From Kineosporia aurantiaca JCM 3230 (GTDB lineage Bacteria > Actinomycetota > Actinomycetes > Actinomycetales > Kineosporiaceae): 64,000 bases of DNA. Numbering within the stretch: the first letter of the stretch is position 1; every line of letters begins with the position of its first letter. The notes under the pieces were generated by a model. It saw only the letters and a list, made by a program, of their open reading frames with translations. It was not told where the DNA came from and made no database searches. Made by a program: the position numbers and the translations under genes. Below, piece after piece: positions 32,649-39,738 of the stretch. Location of the stretch: assembly GCA_000719025.1 (NCBI GenBank), contig JODP01000007.1, positions 248,001 through 312,000 on the forward strand, given 5' to 3'.

Positions 32649-32915
32649 TCAGTCGGCCGGGCGGATCCGCTGAGGGGCCGTGACGACGCGCGGGAATGCC
32701 CGGAAAAGATCACGGGTGCGCGGCCGCACTCCATTGCCCTCCGGAAAGGGGACGTGGTGCGCGTCCATCATTTCTGGGGTGCCGGCAACAATCGCCGCCG
32801 GATATTGCTGATCAATGTAAGCCCTTACCATCCGCCAGCTTTCCCGGCTGCCGGCCATGGCCGCGAGATAGGGCGTTCCTGGGTCTGGGTGTTTTCCCCG
32901 AGTGCTTTTCGGCAT
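32649..32915 (-). CDS. Small protein of unknown function with atypical codon use
   Basis: An 88-residue frame starting MPKSTRGKHPDPGTPYLAAM and ending RVVTAPQRIRPAD. It has no recognised domain; it is hydrophilic with no membrane helix. ATG at 32915 has GGGGGAGG about 11 nt upstream. Third-position G+C is visibly lower than in neighbouring genes (many codons such as AAA, GGA, CCA, ATT, TAT), which points to recent acquisition or weak selection. Nothing else explains this stretch between two well-supported genes. Real, but moderately uncertain. Confidence 0.45.
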   Translation of the reverse strand: MPKSTRGKHPDPGTPYLAAMAGSRESWRMVRAYIDQQYPAAIVAGTPEMMDAHHVPFPEGNGVRPRTRDLFRAFPRVVTAPQRIRPAD

Positions 32916-33023
32916 GTCTCTGAATTCCTCCCCCGTTCTTCTCAAGAGTGTGCCCGTGAAGTTTCAAGATCGTGGCTGAATGCGAAAGTGGCGGGTCACC
33001 TTTTCGGGGGAACCCCTGCGCTA

Positions 33024-33035
33024 TACGGTTTCTGC
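33024..33035 (+). promoter_or_regulatory. Leaderless promoter -10 (TACGGT) of the two-component operon
   Basis: TACGGT (33024-33029) ends 6 nt before GTG at 33036 and decides the start of the kinase over longer in-frame options. Confidence 0.55.
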
Positions 33036-34280
33036 GTGGATCACCCTCGGCAGGCCCGGCTCCGGGAGGAGCTCGCCCAGGCCCGGGCCCGGGCGGTCTC
33101 GGCGATCGCCCAGCTGGCCGGCGGCATCGGGACCGGCTCGCTGGCCCTGCTGGCCTCCTTCGTGGTGCTGCTGACCGGCCTGCTCTGTGTGGTCGGCATC
33201 GGATTCCTGCTGATCCCTGCCGTTCTGCGGTTCGTGCACTGGGTGGCCGCGCGGGAGCGGCTGCGGCTGGGCCGCTGGGGTGCCCCGGTGCTGGGGCCGG
33301 TGCAGACCCCGGACGGCCTGGCCGACCCGACCACCCGGCGGGAGCTGGCCTGGCTGCCGGTCCACGGTCTGTCCGGGCTGTTCCTCGGTATCTTCGGCGC
33401 CTTTCTGCCGCTGCTGGCCGTGCGCGACCTGAGCTTCCCGCTCTGGTACCCGTTCCTGCCCGACGGCTGGGGCAGCGCCTCGATCGGGTTCTGGACCGTC
33501 GACACCTGGCTCGGCGCGTTCGTGGTCTTCCTGATGGGCCTGGGCTGGACCGCGATGATCTTCGGCCTGACCACCGGAATGGCCCGCCTGCAGGCCGCTC
33601 CGGGCCGTAGCCTGCTGGCCCCGCCGCCGGGCACCGACCTTTCCGGGCGGATCGCGGAACTCACCTCCACCCGGGCCGCGGCCCTGGACGCGCACGCCAC
33701 CGAGCTGCGCCGGATCGAGCGGTCGCTGCACGACGGCACGCAGAACCGGGTGGTCGCGGTCACCATGCTGCTGGGCACCGCCCGCCGGGCCCTGGCCCGG
33801 CAGGACCCGGTCGCCGCGGACCTGGTCATCGCCCAGGCCCAGGACGCGGCCGAGGCCGCGCTGAGGGAACTGCGGGAGGTGGTGCGCAGCATCCTGCCCC
33901 CGGTGATCGAGGACCGCGGTCTGGAGGGCGCGCTGTCCGGGCTGGCCGCGAACTGCCCGGTGCCGACCGTGCTGGACGTCTCGGTGCCCGGCCGCTGCGC
34001 GGCGTCCGTCGAGGCCACCGCGTACTTCGTGGTCGCCGAGGGGCTGACCAACGTGGCCAAGCACTCCGGAGCGGACCACGCCACGGTTAGACTCCGGCGC
34101 CGGGACGAGCGCCTGACCGTCGAGATCGAGGACGACGGCCACGGCGGTGCGGACGAGGGCGGCGGTTCCGGCCTGGTCGGTTTGCGCCGACGGGTCGAGG
34201 CGCACGACGGCAGTGTGACGATGAGCAGTCCGGCCGGAGGGCCGACCATCCTGAAAGTGGAGTTGCCGTGCGGATCGTGA
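33036..34280 (+). CDS. Membrane sensor histidine kinase (HisKA_3, NarL-partner type)
   Basis: A 414-residue kinase. Four membrane segments fall in residues 25-195, with no large outside loop, so it probably senses a membrane or intramembrane signal. The dimerisation/phosphoacceptor helix has IERSLHDGTQNRVVAV with H232 as the likely phosphorylated histidine. The HATPase domain shows EGLTNVAKHS (N box) and EDDGHGGADEGGGSGLVGL (G box). It overlaps its response regulator gene by 13 nt. The layout is that of the actinobacterial NarL/DesK-like two-component systems; the stimulus is unknown. Confidence 0.93.
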   Translation: MDHPRQARLREELAQARARAVSAIAQLAGGIGTGSLALLASFVVLLTGLLCVVGIGFLLIPAVLRFVHWVAARERLRLGRWGAPVLGPVQTPDGLADPTTRRELAWLPVHGLSGLFLGIFGAFLPLLAVRDLSFPLWYPFLPDGWGSASIGFWTVDTWLGAFVVFLMGLGWTAMIFGLTTGMARLQAAPGRSLLAPPPGTDLSGRIAELTSTRAAALDAHATELRRIERSLHDGTQNRVVAVTMLLGTARRALARQDPVAADLVIAQAQDAAEAALRELREVVRSILPPVIEDRGLEGALSGLAANCPVPTVLDVSVPGRCAASVEATAYFVVAEGLTNVAKHSGADHATVRLRRRDERLTVEIEDDGHGGADEGGGSGLVGLRRRVEAHDGSVTMSSPAGGPTILKVELPCGS

Positions 34281-34924
34281 TCGCCGAGGACGACGCCCTG
34301 CTGCGCGAGGGCCTGGCCTCGCTGCTGCGGGCCGAGGGGCTGGACGTGGTGGCCACCGCGGCCGGGCCGGAGGCGTTCCTGGAGGCCGTCGACGAGCAGC
34401 GGCCGGACGTGGCGATCGTGGACGTGCGGATGCCGCCGACCCACACCGACGAGGGCATCGTGGCGGCGGTCGAGGCCCGGCGCCGGCAGCCCGGCCTGTC
34501 GGTGCTCGTGCTGTCCGCCTACGTCGAGCAGTCCTTCGCCACCGACCTTCTCACCGGGGGCGCCGGGCGGCTCGGCTACCTGCTCAAGGAACGGGTCGGC
34601 CGGGTGGAGGAGTTCCTGGTCGCGCTGAACCGGGTGGCCGAGGGCGGTACCGCGATCGACCCGGAGGTGGTGGCCCAGCTGATGACCCGGCACCGCCCCG
34701 ATCCGGCGATGGAACGGCTCAGCCCGCGCGAGCGGGAGGTGCTGGCGCTGATGGCCGAGGGCCTGGGCAACACCGCGATCGCCGAGAAACTGGTAGTCAC
34801 CGAGGGCGCGGTGCACAAGCACATCCGCAGCATCTTCGCCAAGCTCGACCTGGCCCCGACCGACCACACCGACCGTCGGGTGGTCGCCGTCCTCAAGTAT
34901 CTGGAGGACGGCGCCCGGAGGTGA
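34268..34924 (+). CDS. NarL/FixJ-family response regulator
   Basis: A 218-residue regulator. The receiver domain (1-120) starts MRIVIAEDDALLREG with acidic pocket E7/D8/D9, phospho-acceptor D52 (VDVRMPP) and the lysine of LLKERVG. The LuxR-type helix-turn-helix (about 150-195) has LSPREREVLALMAEGLGNTAIAEKL. GTG at 34268 lies inside the end of the kinase gene, so expression is coupled. Target genes are unknown; the adjacent TPR gene is a candidate. Confidence 0.95.
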   Translation: MRIVIAEDDALLREGLASLLRAEGLDVVATAAGPEAFLEAVDEQRPDVAIVDVRMPPTHTDEGIVAAVEARRRQPGLSVLVLSAYVEQSFATDLLTGGAGRLGYLLKERVGRVEEFLVALNRVAEGGTAIDPEVVAQLMTRHRPDPAMERLSPREREVLALMAEGLGNTAIAEKLVVTEGAVHKHIRSIFAKLDLAPTDHTDRRVVAVLKYLEDGARR

Positions 34925-34944
34925 TCGCGTGATTCACTGGGAGG

Positions 34945-35832
34945 ATGGGAGACACGGCTGAGATCCTCCGCCTGGACCGGACGGCGTCGACGCTGCCCCG
35001 CGCGGTCGCGGTCCTGCTGCTGGACGTCTGGGACGCGGCCGACGAACGCCCGCTGAGCTCGCGCATCCTGGTCGAGGTGCACGAGCCCGGCCTGCCCGCC
35101 CACCCCCGGGTGGTGCTGCGCGGCAACGGTGTGGCGTTCGCGATGTTCCTGCGGCAGGACGGGGCCCGGGTGCGGTCGCTGGCCGCCCGCGCGGTCGCCC
35201 TCACCGAGCAGGCCGTGGGGGCCGAACACCCTTACGCGGCGACCCAGCTCGGCCATCTGGCGGTCGCCCTGACTCGGGTCAACGAGTGGAAACAGGCCGC
35301 GGACCTGCTGGAACGGGCACTGGGAGTGACGGTGGCGGCGGTCGGCCGGTCCGACCTGCGGGTGGCCCGGCAGATGAACAACCTGGGGCTGGTCCGCCTC
35401 CGGCTGGAGGAGACCGACACCGGCCTGGCCCTGCTGGAGCGGGCCCACGCGATTGCCGAGCAGGAGGGGTCGGCCGGGCCGGAACTGACCGCGGTGCTGA
35501 GCAATCTGGCCAAGGCCCGGCTGCTGGCCGGTGACCCGGACGGGGCCCGGCACGCGCTGTCCGAGGCGACCCGGCGGGCCGAGCGGATCGACCGGGTCCG
35601 CAAGCCCGAGGCCGCGGCCTACGCGAACAATCTCGCGGTGCTGCTGGCCACCCACCTGGAGATCCCGGTGGCGGCCCGGCCCCTGGCCCGGCAGGCGCTC
35701 ACCCTGGGGGAGAGCAGCGGGCACGGGGTGACCGACACCTATCTGCGCAACCTGGCCCTGGTGATGCGGGGCCTGGGCGATGAGGAGACCGCGCTGGATC
35801 TGGAAGCGCGCGCCGTGCGGCTCATCTCTTAG
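34945..35832 (+). CDS. Tetratricopeptide-repeat protein
   Basis: A 295-residue protein with about five TPR-like helical repeats from residue 75 to the end (ALTEQAVGAEHPYAATQLGHLAVAL, QAADLLERAL, VARQMNNLGLVRLRL, LTAVLSNLAKARLLAGD, AAYANNLAVLLATH). The N-terminal 70 residues are not recognised. The HPYAATQLG and MNNLGLV motifs are the kinesin-light-chain-like class common in actinobacteria. ATG at 34945 is 20 nt after the response regulator stop, so it is probably in the same operon. The last 11 bp overlap the convergent HAD-like gene. Confidence 0.75.
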   Translation: MGDTAEILRLDRTASTLPRAVAVLLLDVWDAADERPLSSRILVEVHEPGLPAHPRVVLRGNGVAFAMFLRQDGARVRSLAARAVALTEQAVGAEHPYAATQLGHLAVALTRVNEWKQAADLLERALGVTVAAVGRSDLRVARQMNNLGLVRLRLEETDTGLALLERAHAIAEQEGSAGPELTAVLSNLAKARLLAGDPDGARHALSEATRRAERIDRVRKPEAAAYANNLAVLLATHLEIPVAARPLARQALTLGESSGHGVTDTYLRNLALVMRGLGDEETALDLEARAVRLIS

Positions 35833-36325
35833 CCAGTTGCGCGGTGATCAGCCGCTCGGCGGACCTCCAGTCCGAGACCCGATGCGCCCGCGCGGAGGTT
35901 CCCGGCCGCTGCGGACCGAAGAGATAACGATGAGGGACGACGTCGGCGATGGCTTCGTGGACGTCCGACCGGTCGTCGACGAAGTAGGTCAGCCCCAGAT
36001 CCACGCAGTGGATCCGTTTGTCCTTGCGGGCCCGGCAGAACCGCAGGTTGTCGGCCGGCACGCCGGTCCGGCCGGAGAAGTCGTGCGCCCGCAGCCAGCG
36101 CCGGGTGCGCTGCTCCACCCGGTCGCCGCACTTCGAGACCAGCCAGACCTGGCCGTCGAAAAGCGCGGTCAGCCGGGCGATCGCGTCGAATGCGCCGGTC
36201 ATCTCCGGGGTGGCCAGCATGACCTCCTCGCTGCCCTGGAAGAAGGCGGTGTCGCCGCCGTCGGGATGGGCGGATCCGTCGATCAGGACCCGGCCGATGT
36301 CCACGCCGAGCTTGGGTTCGTTCAT
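35822..36325 (-). CDS. HAD-like hydrolase-fold protein with altered motif I
   Basis: A 167-residue protein. The HAD fold is suggested by motif I DIGRVLIDG (residues 9-17), a following lysine in LVSKCGDR and motif III YFVDDRSDV. Standard HAD phosphatases have DxD in motif I; here the second aspartate is a glycine (D9-I-G11), so ordinary phosphatase activity is doubtful. ATG at 36325 has a GAAGG site upstream. It lies next to, and divergent from, the LysR-kptA pair. Role unknown. Confidence 0.6.
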   Translation of the reverse strand: MNEPKLGVDIGRVLIDGSAHPDGGDTAFFQGSEEVMLATPEMTGAFDAIARLTALFDGQVWLVSKCGDRVEQRTRRWLRAHDFSGRTGVPADNLRFCRARKDKRIHCVDLGLTYFVDDRSDVHEAIADVVPHRYLFGPQRPGTSARAHRVSDWRSAERLITAQLAKR

Positions 36326-36382
36326 GCCTTCAGGATGTTCGCCGCAGAACTAGAGCGGAACTATTAATTCGCGGTCGGATGC

Positions 36383-36394
36383 TAGTTTGTGGCT
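36383..36394 (+). promoter_or_regulatory. Leaderless promoter -10 (TAGTTT) of the LysR-kptA operon
   Basis: TAGTTT (36383-36388) ends 6 nt before ATG at 36395, in a locally AT-rich stretch. Confidence 0.55.
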
Positions 36395-37237
36395 ATGGAT
36401 GCTCTGGAGGGGGACGGCCTGCGGGCTTTCGCGGTCTTCGCCGAGCACCTGAACTTCACCGCGGCCGCGGCCGAACTCCACATCGCCCAGCCCTCACTGC
36501 ACGCCAAGATCGGCAAGCTCGGCCGTACCCTCGGGGTGGAGCTGTACGAGCGGGACGGACGCGGTCTGCGGCTCACGCCTGCGGGCCTCAAACTGGCCCG
36601 GTTCGCGGCCGAGAGCGCACGGCGGGCAGACGATTTCCTGGCCGAGCTGGAAGGACGCCCGCAGTCGGTGACGATTTCCGCCGGGCACGGCACGTTCCGC
36701 TGGGTCATCGGGCCGGGGCTGCGGCGGATCGCTGCGAGTGGTCGGGCGCTGCAGGTTCGAACGGCCAACCGTCAGGCCAGCCTGGACGACGTGGTGACCG
36801 GGCGGGCCGATGTCGGGGTGTTCGGCAGTGACCCACCGGCGCCCGGACTGGCCTCCGCCGAGATCGGCCGCTATCCGCAGGTTCTGATGGTTGCGCAAGA
36901 AGATCGCCTGGCTTCACGGTCGAAGGTGAGCTTGCGGGACCTGGCCGACGTGCCGTTGCTGCTACCCCCGGCCGAGCGCCCCCACCGCCAACGGCTCAAC
37001 TTGGCCCTGCTCGATGCCGGGGTGTCGGTGACGGTGGCGGCCGAGGTGGACGGCTGGGACCTGATGACCCACTTCGTCGCGCTGGGCCTGGGCGCGGCCG
37101 TGGTGAACGGCTGCGTCCAGCCGCCGGAAGGCGTGGTGGCGGTGCCGATCCGGGATCTGCCCGAGGTCCGGTACTGGGCGGTCTGGCGGCCGGAGCGGGA
37201 CGACCTGCCCGGCGACGTGATCGGGCACCTCCGGTGA
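36395..37237 (+). CDS. LysR-family transcriptional regulator
   Basis: A 280-residue LysR protein. The N-terminal helix-turn-helix spans about residues 5-65 (AFAVFAEHLNFTAAAAELHIAQPSLHAKIGKLGRTLGVELYERDGRG, shown only to mark the segment's ends AFAV and DGRG). The periplasmic-binding-protein-like effector domain covers the rest (GRADVGVFG, LGLGAAVVNG). ATG at 36395 fits a leaderless start. Unusually, its stop overlaps the start of a tRNA 2'-phosphotransferase gene (GTGA), so the regulator and an RNA-processing enzyme are co-expressed. Its inducer and targets are unknown. Confidence 0.9.
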   Translation: MDALEGDGLRAFAVFAEHLNFTAAAAELHIAQPSLHAKIGKLGRTLGVELYERDGRGLRLTPAGLKLARFAAESARRADDFLAELEGRPQSVTISAGHGTFRWVIGPGLRRIAASGRALQVRTANRQASLDDVVTGRADVGVFGSDPPAPGLASAEIGRYPQVLMVAQEDRLASRSKVSLRDLADVPLLLPPAERPHRQRLNLALLDAGVSVTVAAEVDGWDLMTHFVALGLGAAVVNGCVQPPEGVVAVPIRDLPEVRYWAVWRPERDDLPGDVIGHLR

Positions 37238-37749
37238 GCTCGAGCCGGTTCCTCAGCTACGTTCTGCGGCATCATCCGGAGGCGATCGGGGTGGTGCTGG
37301 ATCCGGGCGGCTGGGTCGAGGTGCACGTGCTGCTGGGGGCGCTGGCCGGGCACGGGCGGGGGGTGAGCCGGGCGCAGCTGGAGAATCTGGTCGCCTCGTC
37401 GGACAAACAGCGGTTCGAACTGTCCGGTGATCGGATCCGCGCCGCGCAAGGGCATTCGGTCGACGTGGACCTGGGGCTGGAACCGCTTCGCCCACCGGGC
37501 GTGCTCTTTCACGGCACGCATCCTGGAGCGCTCGAGAGCATCCGGGCTGAGGGCCTCCTGCCGATGGGGCGCCGGCTCGTGCACTTGTCGGCCACCCCGG
37601 AAACGGCTGAACAGGTCGGCGCCCGCCGCGGACGGCCGGTGGTCCTGCGCGTGGACGCGGTCGGGGCCCAAACGGCCGGGCATCCGTATTACCGCTCTGC
37701 GAATGGTGTCTGGCTGACCGATCGAGTACCGCCGGAGTTCATCCTCTAG
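37234..37749 (+). CDS. kptA: RNA 2'-phosphotransferase (Tpt1/KptA)
   Basis: A 171-residue KptA/Tpt1 enzyme. It begins SSSRFLSYVLRHHPEAIG, the conserved KptA start with the catalytic RHHP region. It continues with RFELSGDRIRAAQGHS, LFHGTHPGALESIRAEGL and a C-terminal NGVWLTDRVPPEFI. The family moves an internal 2'-phosphate from RNA to NAD, giving ADP-ribose cyclic phosphate. Bacteria usually lack the splicing pathway that makes this substrate, so the bacterial role is open (RNA repair or RNA/DNA ADP-ribosylation). GTG at 37234 overlaps the LysR stop. The stop shares CTAG with the convergent gene. Confidence 0.93.
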   Translation: MSSSRFLSYVLRHHPEAIGVVLDPGGWVEVHVLLGALAGHGRGVSRAQLENLVASSDKQRFELSGDRIRAAQGHSVDVDLGLEPLRPPGVLFHGTHPGALESIRAEGLLPMGRRLVHLSATPETAEQVGARRGRPVVLRVDAVGAQTAGHPYYRSANGVWLTDRVPPEFIL

Positions 37750-38174
37750 AGGCGGCGGAAGTCGGTCCCAGCGGCCAGCCGGCGGTCCAGCAGTTCTTTC
37801 AGCGACATCGACTCGCCGTCACGCGCACCCCGGCCCACGGCCAGCGGGGGAGGGCTGGGCGCGATCCGCACCCCGCGCAGCCGGGCGCCCAGTCCGGCCG
37901 GGCTGATCAGCACGTAGAACCCGCCGTCCTCGCCGATCGCCAGCGACCCCTGCGGTTGCAGGTACCAGCCCCGCAACCCGGTGCGGTAGGTGGCCGAGCC
38001 GCTGTAGGCCCGCGCCCGCAACGGCTCGGCCGGCAGCCCCAGCTCCCGCACCTTGGCCAGGAACTCCGCGACCACCAGGGTCGCCCGCTCGGCCTCGGCC
38101 GCCTCGGCCCGCACCCGGGCCCGCTCCAGCGCCTCGACGGCCTCGCGCCGCTCGGTGGCCCAGTCCTCGTCCAT
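37746..38174 (-). CDS. Small hypothetical protein with N-terminal coiled coil
   Basis: A 142-residue protein, not recognised. Residues 5-45 are strongly charged and helical (EAVEALERARVRAEAAEAER), consistent with a coiled coil. The rest appears beta-rich, with GWYLQPQGSLAIGEDGGFYVLI. It lies 10 nt after the SnoaL-like gene on the same strand. A TAACTT 6 nt before its ATG resembles a leaderless -10 but partly consists of the upstream stop codon. No function can be assigned. Confidence 0.6.
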   Translation of the reverse strand: MDEDWATERREAVEALERARVRAEAAEAERATLVVAEFLAKVRELGLPAEPLRARAYSGSATYRTGLRGWYLQPQGSLAIGEDGGFYVLISPAGLGARLRGVRIAPSPPPLAVGRGARDGESMSLKELLDRRLAAGTDFRRL

Positions 38175-38183
38175 CCTCAGAAG

Positions 38184-38564
38184 TTAACCCCGGTTCCGTT
38201 CCTCCCAGGTCTGCAGGTCCACGTAATCGCGGACCTCGGTGATCAGCCCGTCGCTGATCTCGGCCACCCCGGCGCACTCGATCGCGATCTCCCGCCCGTC
38301 GGGGGTGATGAACCGGTCCACCCGCTCCATCCAGACCCGATCCGCCTGGACCGCCGCGGTCGTCACCTCCCAGCTGATCCGGGCGTAGGCGGTGGCCTGG
38401 CCGGAGAACATCTCGCGGATCCGGTCACGACCCTGCATCGGCGGGTGCGGCATCGCGTAGTAGTACGCCGCGTCCTCGCTGAAGCACTCGGCCGCCCCGA
38501 TCGCGTCCCGGTTACTGATCCGCTCCAGCCACTGGATGATCACGGAGGGTAGGGCAGGATTCAT
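38184..38564 (-). CDS. SnoaL-like / NTF2-fold protein
   Basis: A 126-residue protein of the SnoaL/NTF2-like superfamily: a helix with WLERISNRDAIGAAECFSEDAAYYY at the start, then GRDRIREMF, and a terminal strand CAGVAEISDGLITEVRDYVD. The fold hosts isomerases, hydrolases or simple ligand binders, so the activity cannot be given. ATG at 38564 is chosen over an upstream in-frame start because it follows the family's N-terminus and a leaderless -10. Confidence 0.75.
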   Translation of the reverse strand: MNPALPSVIIQWLERISNRDAIGAAECFSEDAAYYYAMPHPPMQGRDRIREMFSGQATAYARISWEVTTAAVQADRVWMERVDRFITPDGREIAIECAGVAEISDGLITEVRDYVDLQTWEERNRG

Positions 38565-38577
38565 GACCGGGATGCTA
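38565..38577 (-). promoter_or_regulatory. Leaderless promoter -10 (TAGCAT) of the SnoaL-like gene
   Basis: TAGCAT (38577-38572) ends 7 nt before ATG at 38564. The first three bases overlap the end of the upstream oxidase gene. Confidence 0.5.
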
Positions 38578-39642
38578 CGTCGCGGGCCCGAGCGAGTCCG
38601 GAACCGACTCGTTGAGAACCGCGTCCGCACACTCCCGCCCGATCAGCGGCGCGAACTTGAACAGGTTCTCCCCGTACACACACAGAACCCGACCCTGGCG
38701 CCGGTAGTGGATGCCGTCGTCCAAAGTCGGATTCGTCGTGCAGTACAGACTGCTCACGATTTCCGGATCCACCAGATCCAGCTCGTTCTTCACGTAGGTC
38801 ACGGTCGCCGCCTCGGCCGCAGCGACGGCCGCCTCGCGTCCCACCTCCCACCGCGTGTCCTCCGGGCCGAGCTCGACGCCGACGGCCCACTGCCCAGGCG
38901 CACCCGAGTGCTGGTAGGTGTGCATCTCGGCGGAAGACGTAGTGATCCAGCACTGCGGGCTGGGCGGTGCGGTTTCGCGCAGGCGGAACGTGAACCGTGC
39001 GTGATGGGCAAGGTCAGCTGGCGGGTACAGGCCCACCTGCGCTGCCAGAGGAGCATTGCCGGAACCCGCCGCCAGCACCACGGCGTCGAAGCGCTCGCTG
39101 ACCCCGCCGGCGTGCACGACGACCCCGTCAGGCTTCTCCTCCAGGGCATAGACGTACGCACTGCGCAGCGCTGCCTGACTGCGCTTGACCAGCAATTCGC
39201 CTACCCGGTCGACGCGGATGACGCCCCCGGCAGGATCAAGCACCGCCGGTTCCTGCCTTCTGCTCGTAGGTAGCCGCAATCCTGGGTTCTCGATGTATTC
39301 GACCCCGGAGGCGGCCATCGCCGTCGTCCACTCCTGGGCCCCGCCGCCGCTGATCACCGTGCCGACCGGCTCGATCAGCCCTTCTGCCCACTCGCTGAAC
39401 AACGCCCGCGCCTGCACGGCCGCCTCGACCAACACGGGGTCGCGATGGGCGTAGCGGAAGATCCTCGACTCGCCCGCCGATCGCTCGCCCAAAGGAGCGC
39501 CGCGATCGAAGCAGGCCACCGGCACGCCCCGTTCCAGCAGGGCCGCGGTGGTGGCCAGACCGGTCACCCCGGCGCCGATCACCGCCACGGAACGGGGCTG
39601 CGTCGGATGCGTCGGATGAGGAACAGGAATGGGGACCATCAT
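38575..39642 (-). CDS. FAD-dependent amine/amino-acid oxidase (DAO family)
   Basis: A 355-residue flavoprotein. The dinucleotide motif VAVIGAGVTGLATTAALLERG (start VAVIGAG) lies at residues 18-38. Further marks are a DRG after the second strand, a middle VVLAAGSG and a C-terminal RVLCVYGENLFKFAPLIGRECAD, as in sarcosine oxidase/N-methyl-amino-acid oxidase and D-amino-acid oxidase relatives. It likely oxidises a secondary amine or amino acid to the imino form with H2O2. It is divergent from the N-acyl-D-amino-acid deacylase gene, so a D-amino-acid or N-modified amino-acid substrate is plausible but unproven. Confidence 0.82.
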   Translation of the reverse strand: MMVPIPVPHPTHPTQPRSVAVIGAGVTGLATTAALLERGVPVACFDRGAPLGERSAGESRIFRYAHRDPVLVEAAVQARALFSEWAEGLIEPVGTVISGGGAQEWTTAMAASGVEYIENPGLRLPTSRRQEPAVLDPAGGVIRVDRVGELLVKRSQAALRSAYVYALEEKPDGVVVHAGGVSERFDAVVLAAGSGNAPLAAQVGLYPPADLAHHARFTFRLRETAPPSPQCWITTSSAEMHTYQHSGAPGQWAVGVELGPEDTRWEVGREAAVAAAEAATVTYVKNELDLVDPEIVSSLYCTTNPTLDDGIHYRRQGRVLCVYGENLFKFAPLIGRECADAVLNESVPDSLGPAT

Positions 39643-39738
39643 GCGGTCATCATCACTCCTCTGGATTCCTTGCGTAGCGTGGTGTTGACTCGCTGAGGGC
39701 CGCAGGTCCGCTGGTGAACGACGGGAACTGGGGGTCCG

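Noticed and set aside
38175..38186. Leaderless -10 (TAACTT) before the hypothetical gene at 37746-38174
   Set aside because: The TAA is the upstream gene's stop codon, so the match may be accidental; the gene is more likely read from the upstream promoter.
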